The notes under the pieces are model-generated. The model ran no database searches. It was not told the DNA's origin and saw only the letters and a list, made by a program, of their open reading frames with translations. Source: Haloarcula sp. CBA1129 (GTDB taxonomy: Archaea; Halobacteriota; Halobacteria; Halobacteriales; Haloarculaceae). From it: a DNA stretch of 64,000 bases. The position numbers were made by a program, and so were the translations under genes. Where the stretch lies: contig NZ_RKSM01000001.1 in NCBI RefSeq assembly GCF_008729015.1, forward strand, positions 1,178,001 to 1,242,000, given 5' to 3'. Below, piece by piece: positions 52,681-60,381 of the stretch (position 1 is its first letter; the number at the start of each line of letters is the position of its first letter).

Positions 52681-54882
52681 TTACAGCTCTTCGGACAGCA
52701 CGTCGAGCGTGGCGTCGAGGACGGCCGGTCGCTCGCCGGCCAGATAGCGGATGGTTCCCTCGCGGACGCTCCGTGTCGCGACGCCGCCTTCGGGGACTCG
52801 CTCGCTGACTTCGCTGACTAGCTCGTGTAGGTCCAGATCGCCATCGGCACGGACGTACATCGTGTCCGTCGAGATGCCGAGCACAGCGTCGCTCTCGCCA
52901 CGGACGTCCCGGTGGAGTTCATCGAGCAGGAGCGACTCCGGCGGGAACTCGTACTGGTGGGTAAAGGCGTCCGTGTCGAGGACGGCGATGTCAACGTCAC
53001 CGACGGTCCGGTGGTCGAGGTTGGCCCGGGCAGTGGACACCTCTTCGTCGACCTTCTCGCGGAACTGCTCGGCGATGTGGCCGGCCAGACCGCCCACGTC
53101 TTCCTCGTCGTCGCCGAACACGAGGTCGGTGATGAGTTCGCGCTTGTCCTCGTAGGACTGGTAGTGGGCCTCAAGCGCGACGGCTTCGCGGAGCTCCGAC
53201 ACGGCGGTCTCGTTGTAGCCGGCCTCGCTGGCGGCGGCCACGTACGGCTCGGGGATGTCCTCCCAGAAGCTCACGGCCGGGAGGTGCCCTAGGTCGTCGC
53301 GAACGTCTTCGTTGACGTGTGCAGCGACGTTGGCTGCAAGCGCCGTCGAGGTGGTCTCGGAAACGGTGTCTGCCGAGGGCGAAACCACGGCGTCGACCGT
53401 GTCGACGACCGCGCCGTCGACGTCGATGTCGTCGATGACGACGCTCGGCGCGCCGTAGACGTTCAGCAGGTCGAAGCCGTCGAGGCTCTCGCGCGTGCCG
53501 CCGGCGGCGACGAAGACGAACAGCGGGAGCTTCTCCTCGTGACGCTCCCGGTTGTCGAGCATCGTCGTCGTGTCCTTCGTCGCGTCGTCCATGTCGTAGA
53601 CGCCGCCCTCGATCGGTCGCCGGTCGAAGTAGTGGTACTTGGCGTCGGCCCGGCGGTGCTGCTCGGTGACCAGCGGGAGGGCCGCCCGTTCGAGCGCGCT
53701 GCCGGCGAGGTAGCCGTCCGCGGTGTTGGCGTGGCGGACGATGACCGGTCGGTCCGTCAGCACTGCTTTGCGGATCTGGGTCGCCGCTTCGACGAGTTCG
53801 TCAGAGAGGGCCGCGACCGCTGTATCGTCGGCGAGCGGTTCGGCCGTGTCAGGTCGGGCCTCGTCGTCAAGCGCATCGGCGAGTCGCTGTTCGACTTCCT
53901 CGCGCTCCTCGGCTTCGAGAACGTGGAGTTCCTCGGTCTCGACCTGCAGTTCGCCGCGACGCTCGCGGACTTCGCCTTCTAGTCGGACGTAGTCGTCTTC
54001 CTCGACCTCGGGGTAGGCACGGACGCCTGCTTCGACGAAGGCCGCACAGTCGACGGTGCCGGTCTCGTCCTGCAGTTCGAACACTGTCGGCCCGGAGGTC
54101 TGCCGGATGCCGACGACTTCGCCTTCCAGTCGGACATCCGCACCGACGTGGTCGTCGAGGTCGCCGATAGCTGCGGCGACCGGTTCAGCAGTGGTCGCCT
54201 CGTCCGTCTGGCTTCCGTCGCTCTCTGTAGCGGTTTCGTCTTCAGACTCGGTGACAGCAGCGGTGTTCGACCCGCCGCCGTTGCCGCCGACGGCCGCGGT
54301 GCCTTCGACGCGGTCGTCATCGCTGGCCCGACTGACTGCGCCGGCGTTCGTGGCGCTGCTGTCGTCAGCTTCGGTGCCTTCGTCCGCGCTCGATTCGTCG
54401 TCGTTCTGTCCCGCGGACTCGTCAGTTGAGGGCTGGGATGCCGTCTCGTCCGAGTCGTCGGACTGTGGCTCATCCTCGTCGTCCTCGTCGTCCTCGTTCT
54501 CAAGCAGGACCGAGTGGCCGATTTCCGGGTCGTCGACGAGGACGCCGCGGAACTCGCGCTCGGACTGGCGGATCGACCAGCCGAGGTCGACGTTGCCGTT
54601 GTCCCGTACGTTTTTGACCTGAACGTAGACAGTGTCGCCCGAGTCCCAGTCGAGGGAATCGAGCCGCTGGTCCAGTTCGCTCCGGTGGAGCAGCCCCGTT
54701 ACGCTGTCGCCGATGTCGACGAAGACGCCGAACTCGGCGAAGCCGTCGACACTGCCGCGGTAGTAGCGGTCGACCGATAGCTGGTCGGCACGCGAGCCAC
54801 GGAACTCGAACAGGGCGTCCTCCTCGTGGAGGTCACAGATGCGTCCTTCGACAGATTTGCCGCAGATGATACACGAACCCAT
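52681..54882 (-). CDS. S1/OB-fold and DHH-like (RecJ-related) nucleic-acid-binding protein
   Basis: A 733-residue protein. It starts with a small zinc knuckle (CIICGKSVEGRICDLH), then an S1 domain (YRGSVDGFAEFGVFVDIGD). A long Asp/Ser/Glu-rich linker follows (about residues 130-240), then an OB-fold (VRLEGEVVGIRQTSGPTVF) and a RecJ/DHH-like part. In that part the expected Asp-His motifs are poor (HANTADGYLAGSA, VVIDDIDVDGAVVD), so catalysis is doubtful. This suggests a Cdc45/RecJ-like scaffold or an altered nuclease. The start at 54882 places the zinc knuckle at the N-terminus. Confidence 0.82.
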   Translation of the reverse strand: MGSCIICGKSVEGRICDLHEEDALFEFRGSRADQLSVDRYYRGSVDGFAEFGVFVDIGDSVTGLLHRSELDQRLDSLDWDSGDTVYVQVKNVRDNGNVDLGWSIRQSEREFRGVLVDDPEIGHSVLLENEDDEDDEDEPQSDDSDETASQPSTDESAGQNDDESSADEGTEADDSSATNAGAVSRASDDDRVEGTAAVGGNGGGSNTAAVTESEDETATESDGSQTDEATTAEPVAAAIGDLDDHVGADVRLEGEVVGIRQTSGPTVFELQDETGTVDCAAFVEAGVRAYPEVEEDDYVRLEGEVRERRGELQVETEELHVLEAEEREEVEQRLADALDDEARPDTAEPLADDTAVAALSDELVEAATQIRKAVLTDRPVIVRHANTADGYLAGSALERAALPLVTEQHRRADAKYHYFDRRPIEGGVYDMDDATKDTTTMLDNRERHEEKLPLFVFVAAGGTRESLDGFDLLNVYGAPSVVIDDIDVDGAVVDTVDAVVSPSADTVSETTSTALAANVAAHVNEDVRDDLGHLPAVSFWEDIPEPYVAAASEAGYNETAVSELREAVALEAHYQSYEDKRELITDLVFGDDEEDVGGLAGHIAEQFREKVDEEVSTARANLDHRTVGDVDIAVLDTDAFTHQYEFPPESLLLDELHRDVRGESDAVLGISTDTMYVRADGDLDLHELVSEVSERVPEGGVATRSVREGTIRYLAGERPAVLDATLDVLSEEL

Positions 54883-54946
54883 TACACGGTGCAAGCATGT
54901 CGGGCCTAAAACGGTTGTCGAATTCCGGACGAACTGAACCGGTCCG

Positions 54947-55210
54947 CTATTCGAACATCTCGCTCTCTTCCTCAAGCAGTTCGAGCCCTGAAGCGACGGC
55001 TTTCGCCTGTTCCGGGAACAGAGCGACCTCGATTTCGCTCCCCTGCTCGTCTTCGAAGGCAATCTTCACGCGCTTGTCGCCGTACTCGCGAACGTCGACG
55101 CCCTCCACGTCGTACATCTTGATGGTCGCGTCCTTGTTCGACGGCCCGACGCTCTTGAACGCTCCGTCCTTGAGTTCCAGCATGAACTGGTCGATGTCGA
55201 TACTGAGCAT
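54947..55210 (-). CDS. Small conserved haloarchaeal protein
   Basis: An 87-residue acidic soluble protein starting MLSIDIDQFMLELKDGAF. The pattern of alternating strands (TIKMYDVEGVDVREYGDKR, VKIAFEDEQGSEIEVALF) ends in a helix (AKAVASGLELLEEE). No function recognised. The ORF extends upstream without conserved-looking sequence, so the start at 55210 is preferred. Confidence 0.75.
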   Translation of the reverse strand: MLSIDIDQFMLELKDGAFKSVGPSNKDATIKMYDVEGVDVREYGDKRVKIAFEDEQGSEIEVALFPEQAKAVASGLELLEEESEMFE

Positions 55211-55236
55211 CGCGTGGAAACGCGCACTGGCGGACC

Positions 55237-55869
55237 CTAAAACCCGTAGTCGGCGACCAGCACCGAGAGGGCCTGAAAGCCACGGAAGCCGTAGCCGAAG
55301 ATGATCGCCGCGGGAACAGCCCCGACGACTGCGGCGACCGGGAGCCTGACATTGTGGACGACAGCAGTACCAATCAAGTACAGGCCCGCGCCCCAAGCGG
55401 TGACGAGCACCCGGACTTCTGCGCTGGGCAGACCCGCCAGCAGACAGGGGGCCATCGCGTAGCACATCACCTGCACCGTCTCACTGACGCCGCCACGGTC
55501 CGACGCGACGGGAAGCAACAGCAGCGTCTGCAACGCTGCCGTCAGATGTACTGTCGCCGGCGTGACGAACACGAGGATAGCAAACAACGCCAGTACCGCG
55601 ACGCCGGGCGAGAAGCCACCGATAGCGGGGTAATCGAACGGCCCCGTTGACAGGAGTCCCCGTTCGGCGAGGTGGACGACGGCGTAGCGGCTCACCTCCT
55701 CGAAGAGGACTACCGTCGCCGCGAACACCAGTCCCGGAGCCTGATCACCCGGCGCGACGCCGGTGCGGAAGAACCGACGCGGACGACTGAGTATTTCCAC
55801 CCACGCGCGCACTAGCGCCGTTGGCCCGCGGTCCCGGCCACCGGTCGGATTCTCGACCCACTGAGTCAC
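55237..55869 (-). CDS. YIP1-family membrane protein
   Basis: A 210-residue protein with a GTG start (VTQWVENPTGG, 55869). The segment WVEILSRPRRFFRTGVAPGDQ before the first helix is typical of haloarchaeal YIP1 proteins. Five helices follow (LALFAILVFVTPATVHL, YLIGTAVVHNVRLPVAAVVG). It is probably a membrane-organising protein; precise role unknown. Confidence 0.87.
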   Translation of the reverse strand: MTQWVENPTGGRDRGPTALVRAWVEILSRPRRFFRTGVAPGDQAPGLVFAATVVLFEEVSRYAVVHLAERGLLSTGPFDYPAIGGFSPGVAVLALFAILVFVTPATVHLTAALQTLLLLPVASDRGGVSETVQVMCYAMAPCLLAGLPSAEVRVLVTAWGAGLYLIGTAVVHNVRLPVAAVVGAVPAAIIFGYGFRGFQALSVLVADYGF

Positions 55870-55958
55870 ACCGAAAATTTGGGCGCGCGGCGGTTTGACC
55901 GTTTCCTTCTCTCGTTCAGCAGCCCCTACTGCTGGGACACGCGCGGCGCTCCTCGTGG

Positions 55959-56537
55959 TTAATCGTCTGCCCCGACGTTCTCCGTACTCTCGAAACACGC
56001 CGGGTCCGGCTCGATGTTCGCGTACTGGACCGCTTCCTCGCCAAGTGTCGTCACGCGTTTCTCAATGTCGGCGTCGACTATCTGACCGTCAGCGACGTGA
56101 TTGCGCGCGTTCGGAAGTGCGGCCTGATGGGGGATGACCCAGCAGTTCAGCGCCCGACAGACCGAGCGGAGGTGTTCGAGCGCAGTGATCGGAAAGCTCC
56201 CGCCGGCGACCGCCAGCAACCCCACGGTCTTGTGTTCGAACTCGTCGAAGCTGCAGTAGTCGAGTGCGTTCTTCAACACGCCGGAATAGGACCCGTGATA
56301 CACCGGAGTCCCGAGTAGAATGGAATCAGCCGCGTGGACGCTGTCTGTAAACTCGACGGCGTCGCCTGCCTCGCGGTGGTCGGCGTCGAACATCGGGAGG
56401 TCGAACTCTTGGAGGTCTAGCAGTTCCGTTGTTGCCCCCATATCCTCGGCGGCGGCGAGCGCGCGCTCGATTCCAGTCCGTGTGTAGCTCTGCTCTCTGA
56501 GGCTTCCGACGACACCGACGACGTGTGGTTCGGTCAT
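55959..56537 (-). CDS. NADPH-dependent FMN reductase family protein
   Basis: A 192-residue flavodoxin-fold protein: phosphate loop GVVGSLREQSYTRTGIE, ILLGTPVYHGSYSGVLKNALDY and LLAVAGGSFPITALEHLR. It would reduce FMN or quinones using NAD(P)H. Asp-rich C-terminus. It is a single gene upstream of YIP1 in the same direction. Confidence 0.9.
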   Translation of the reverse strand: MTEPHVVGVVGSLREQSYTRTGIERALAAAEDMGATTELLDLQEFDLPMFDADHREAGDAVEFTDSVHAADSILLGTPVYHGSYSGVLKNALDYCSFDEFEHKTVGLLAVAGGSFPITALEHLRSVCRALNCWVIPHQAALPNARNHVADGQIVDADIEKRVTTLGEEAVQYANIEPDPACFESTENVGADD

Positions 56538-56647
56538 GCCGGCTCTATGGAGTGGGGTCGGTATATTGGTGGGGGAGACGAGACGCTTCAGTGGTCTCGG
56601 TTCCGTTGCCAGTTTGTCACGACCATGGAGGGCGCTCTGGCCGACGC

Positions 56648-56818
56648 TCAGTTGTCGTGGTACACGTAGAGGAGGTTCGGATACGGGATGTATGCGACCC
56701 GTTCCAGTCCGCCGCTGCCGACCTCCTTTTTCAGGTGGACGCCGTTTGATCCTTCGACCACGTCGTGGATGTTCTTGATTTCGGTGCCGTCACTCAGCTC
56801 AGCTGTCATATGAGACAT
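56648..56818 (-). CDS. Small haloarchaeal protein of 56 residues
   Basis: An ORF with two in-frame starts (56818, MSHMTAELSDG; or 56809, MTAELSDG). It reads ELSDGTEIKNIHDVVEGSN, then LKKEVGSGGLERVAYIPYP and ends NLLYVYHDN. Alternating polar/hydrophobic residues suggest a small beta-rich domain. Third-position GC and a position between two genes of the same strand support it. Function unknown. Confidence 0.65.
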   Translation of the reverse strand: MSHMTAELSDGTEIKNIHDVVEGSNGVHLKKEVGSGGLERVAYIPYPNLLYVYHDN

Positions 56819-56942
56819 TGTGAATCATACACGCTCTGGTCGTAAAGCACCCCGGGCTGCCTATGGTCGACGACAGCAATAGCTGAACGTATGCCGGAGT
56901 ATGCATTTTCCACTGGCACTAGCGGCTGAAAAAGGTCCGCGC

Positions 56943-57389
56943 TCAGGAGCCGAGCTGGATTTTCTCGGACGACGCTTCCTCGCGGGAGCGGTGACCGAGG
57001 TCGGCTTTCAGCGCCTCAATAGCCTCCTCCGGATCGGTTTCGGAGTTAAAGACTCGGTCGAACCCGAGCGCCTTGAACGTCTCGCGCGTCTCCTCGAAGG
57101 AGTCCTGTCCGACGGCGAGGTTGCCGCCGATGTACGTCGTCACGTCCAGTCCTGCCTCGTTGATCTGCTGCTGGAACCCTTGGCAGTCCTGCTCGGCGTG
57201 GCCGTACAGCGACGAAACGAGTATCGCCTCGGCGTCGTGTTCATCCGCGGCGTCGATGAACTCCGACTGGGACGACTGGACACCGAGGTTGACTACGCTG
57301 AACCCCGCCGCTTCGAACGCTCGTTCCAGAATGGTAATCCCAACGACGTGCGCGTCGGAGCCGATGACACCGAGGATGACTGTCCTCAT
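56943..57389 (-). CDS. mamA: Methylaspartate (glutamate) mutase small subunit, apparently orphan
   Basis: A 148-residue B12-binding protein with the DxHxxG motif (GVIGSDAHVVGITILERAF), GVQSSQSEFI, LVSSLYGHAEQD and YIGGNLAVGQ. This is the pattern of glutamate mutase GlmS. It pairs with a large subunit to interconvert glutamate and 3-methylaspartate, a key step of the methylaspartate cycle known in Haloarcula. The large subunit and methylaspartate ammonia-lyase would be expected next to it, but the next genes in its direction are the 56-residue ORF and the FMN reductase. The tail EEASSEKIQLGS is unusual. Confidence 0.85.
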   Translation of the reverse strand: MRTVILGVIGSDAHVVGITILERAFEAAGFSVVNLGVQSSQSEFIDAADEHDAEAILVSSLYGHAEQDCQGFQQQINEAGLDVTTYIGGNLAVGQDSFEETRETFKALGFDRVFNSETDPEEAIEALKADLGHRSREEASSEKIQLGS

Positions 57390-57643
57390 ACAAGACCACC
57401 AATGGGTGTCAACTACATAAACCTAATGATAAACCATGATAGATTATGGGAAGCGTTCACACACACACAGCAGGGAGAGGATATTAGCCGTGATAGCACA
57501 AACGAACCGATAGACACAGCATCTATGGTACGGGACACGCCTCAGCGTTCGACCGAGCCACTGGGACGACGCCGTCTGTCACGCCGGTCCACCCAGTGTG
57601 GCACCCGCCCGGAACAATCTATCTGTCCAGCGTTGGGATACGC

Positions 57644-58177
57644 ATGACGACCATCCGCCGAGCCTTCGATGCGGACGCCGACGGCATCCGTCGGGTCGCA
57701 CGAGCGGCGTGGCATCACGCCTACGACTCGCTGGATTCCGACGTCATCGACGAGACGATAGCCGACTGGTACGCCGACCCGCTGGGTAGCGCGCTCCACG
57801 GGTGGGCCGGCGGCGTCCCCGCCAACGACCTCGACGACATCGAGGCGACGCTACTGGTCGCCGAACAGGACGGCGAAATCATCGGCTTCACCCAAGGAAT
57901 CACCATGCACACGATGGGGACGATGCTGCGGCTGTACGTCCATCCAGATCATCATGGAGAAGGGATCGGGACAGCGCTGTACGACCGACTCGAAGGCGTC
58001 TTTCTAGAACACGGCGTCGAGCAGTTCAGGGCGCTTGACCTCGCCTCGAACGACCGGAGCCGGGAGTTCTTCGAGAACCTCGGCTTCGAGCGAGCAAAGA
58101 CTCGTACACTCACCATCGGCGGCGACCCCTACGACGAGGCGGTTTACGCCCGCACGCTATCGACCGACAACGAATAG
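57644..58177 (+). CDS. GNAT-family acetyltransferase
   Basis: A 177-residue N-acetyltransferase with the acetyl-CoA loop in VHPDHHGEGIGTALYDRLE and the segment LRLYVHPD before it; the C-terminal FFENLGFERAKTRT is typical. The start at 57644 (MTTIRRAFDADADGI) is preferred over an upstream ATG. Substrate unknown. Confidence 0.88.
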   Translation: MTTIRRAFDADADGIRRVARAAWHHAYDSLDSDVIDETIADWYADPLGSALHGWAGGVPANDLDDIEATLLVAEQDGEIIGFTQGITMHTMGTMLRLYVHPDHHGEGIGTALYDRLEGVFLEHGVEQFRALDLASNDRSREFFENLGFERAKTRTLTIGGDPYDEAVYARTLSTDNE

Positions 58178-58281
58178 CACGCACTGACTGCCGGATGACC
58201 CAGCCCGACCGCTCACAGGCATCACTGCCGCGGTCCGGAGCTTGCACTGGCAACCCACCGGAGACAGCAACGCGGCCCGTC

Positions 58282-59307
58282 TCAGATACCCCGAACCGTT
58301 TCAATGAGCCCGACAGATTCCAGTGCCATCCAACAGACGAACACCACGTACAGGCCAAGCAGCGTGTACGCTTCGCGGTCTGAGAGTTCGAGTTCCGTCC
58401 GGATGAACACGAGGAACACAAGCGTCGCGAACCCCAGAAATCCCATCGTTGGAATCGCCACCAAGAAGTCGATTGTCGCCCGGCCTGCCAGAAGAACACC
58501 GACGGGAATCGCCACCAGAAGGTTGAACGTGTTGCTTCCCAGCACGTTCGTCAGGCTCGTGACGCTGTCGTCGTTTTTCGCCGCCCGGACGCTGACGAAG
58601 GCATCAGGGAGACTCGTGCCGGCGGCGATGACGGTCAACCCCCAGAGGAACGTCGGCGTGTCGAAGATGACACCGAGAGAGAGCGCGCCCTGTACCATCG
58701 CCTCGACGCCGACGGTGATGATGACGAGTCCGACTCCGAGAAGCCCCCACTCTCGGCCCGGACGGACGCTATGAGTTTCGTCCGCGACGTGCTCGCTGGC
58801 GTCCTGCTGGTGTAAGAAGACATAGATACCGTAGGTCACGAGCGGAACGGCTGCGAGCGTGGGGGTCAGTACAGCCGCCTGATTGGTTCCGCCCGGGACG
58901 TACGTCGCCCCGAGCGCGAACACAATGAACAGGATGAGGACACTGATGACGTAGAACTGGGCGTCTTTGTGGACGATGTCGCGCGTCGACCTGAGTTCCT
59001 CGCTCGACAGCGCCGCGAGGGCCGGAATCACGAGCAGATTAAATATCGCGCTCCCGACGATGGCACCGACGCCCAGCGAGAACTCGTCGTGGACGAGGGT
59101 GCTGATGACGACCGAACTTATTTCCGGAAAGCTCGATCCGACGGCGACGACGATTGCGCCGTGGACCGCCACTGGCAGCCCGTAGTACCTGCTCAACTGC
59201 TCTGCGGCCCGTTCGAAGTACGCGCTTCCCTTCCAGATGACACCGGTTGCGACGACGATGAGGACGACCGAACCCAGCAAGCCAGCCATTGTGGACGTAT
59301 TGACCAC
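58282..59307 (-). CDS. Sodium/calcium (CaCA-family) exchanger
   Basis: A 341-residue protein with about ten helices and the two alpha repeats: VAVGSSFPEISSVVISTLV and, in the second half, AAGTSLPDAFVSVRAAKND with GSNTFNLLVAI. A central loop carries Asp, Glu and His (QQDASEHVADETHS). It exports a divalent or monovalent cation in exchange for sodium or protons. ATG at 59289 is an alternative start. Confidence 0.9.
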   Translation of the reverse strand: MVNTSTMAGLLGSVVLIVVATGVIWKGSAYFERAAEQLSRYYGLPVAVHGAIVVAVGSSFPEISSVVISTLVHDEFSLGVGAIVGSAIFNLLVIPALAALSSEELRSTRDIVHKDAQFYVISVLILFIVFALGATYVPGGTNQAAVLTPTLAAVPLVTYGIYVFLHQQDASEHVADETHSVRPGREWGLLGVGLVIITVGVEAMVQGALSLGVIFDTPTFLWGLTVIAAGTSLPDAFVSVRAAKNDDSVTSLTNVLGSNTFNLLVAIPVGVLLAGRATIDFLVAIPTMGFLGFATLVFLVFIRTELELSDREAYTLLGLYVVFVCWMALESVGLIETVRGI

Positions 59308-59336
59308 AGGGGTTCAAGGGTGTATGCCACTGGCGG

Positions 59337-60272
59337 TCAGCGCCGGAGGCGCGCGACGGTATCACCGTCGCTGTCCTCGACAGCGACTAATCCGTCGTCC
59401 GCGAGGTCCGACAGCAGTCCGCGAAGCCACTCCCGGCCGTACTCCCCGTCCGGCGCGTAGTCGACGCGCACACGCGGGCCGAGTTCGTCCAGCCGCAGTT
59501 CGTCGTACTCCTTGAGCGCGGAGATGACCCGGCCCCGCATCTGTCGACGGCTTCCCTCGAACTCGGGCTGGGTCGGGACGTCCGGTGCGGTGAAATCGCC
59601 CGTCTCGTAGGCTGAACACCACTCGCGCCACGGACACTGTGCGCCGTCACAATCCGGCGTCTTTTCGCAGGCGACACCGCCCAGTTCCATGATGGCGTTG
59701 TTCCAGACCCGCGACTGACCCGCTGGCATGAGCGTGTTCGCGGCCGCTGCAAACTCTGAATCGTCGTCTGGCACACCGAATGCGCGGTACAGGACGCGCT
59801 TGACGTTCGTATCGACGACGGCGTTCCCGTTGTTGAACGCGAAGGAGGCGACGGCGTTGGCGGTGTAGGGACCGACGCCCATCAGGTCGCTGAGGCCGTC
59901 CGGGTCGCGGGGCCATTCGCCGTCATAGTCCTCGATAATCTGGCCTGCGGCCTCGTGCAGGTACTTCGCGCGGTTGTTGTATCCCAGTGAGTGACTGGTC
60001 CAGAAGCCCACCACAGCAGAACGGTCGGCCTCCGCCAGCGCCGCCGCAGTCGGCCAGCGGTTCAGGAAATCCTCCCAAGCGTCGATGACTCGGTCGAGTT
60101 GGGTCTGCTGGCTCATTATCTCGGAGACGAGGATTTCGTAGGGATCGGTCGTCTCCCGCCACGGGTACGAGCGGTGGTCCGCCTCGTACCACTCCACGAG
60201 CGCGTCCCGGACAGCCGACGGGTCCGTGGGCACGCCTCCCGAGCGGTCCGTCGCTGTCGGCTGGTCAGTCAT
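59337..60272 (-). CDS. mutY: A/G-specific adenine DNA glycosylase MutY
   Basis: A 311-residue HhH-GPD glycosylase that removes adenine opposite 8-oxoguanine. The catalytic Glu is in SEIMSQQTQLDRV. The helix-hairpin-helix is LMGVGPYTANAVASFAF, followed by the active Asp in VVDTNVKRVL. The Fe-S ligands read C-x5-C-x4-C-x5-C (CEKTPDCDGAQCPWREWC), a shift from the bacterial C-x6-C-x2-C-x5-C. The C-terminal part is a short winged-helix-like segment rather than the bacterial NUDIX-like domain. The start MTDQPTATDRSG fits the family. Confidence 0.92.
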   Translation of the reverse strand: MTDQPTATDRSGGVPTDPSAVRDALVEWYEADHRSYPWRETTDPYEILVSEIMSQQTQLDRVIDAWEDFLNRWPTAAALAEADRSAVVGFWTSHSLGYNNRAKYLHEAAGQIIEDYDGEWPRDPDGLSDLMGVGPYTANAVASFAFNNGNAVVDTNVKRVLYRAFGVPDDDSEFAAAANTLMPAGQSRVWNNAIMELGGVACEKTPDCDGAQCPWREWCSAYETGDFTAPDVPTQPEFEGSRRQMRGRVISALKEYDELRLDELGPRVRVDYAPDGEYGREWLRGLLSDLADDGLVAVEDSDGDTVARLRR

Positions 60273-60381
60273 ACCTCCGTTTAGCCCTGTCCTGATTTGT
60301 GCGTGGCGGTCGTTGCCGCTCGTCCGAAAACCGCGTCTGGAAAGCATCGCGACCATCTCACAATAGGTACAGCCGACAGTA

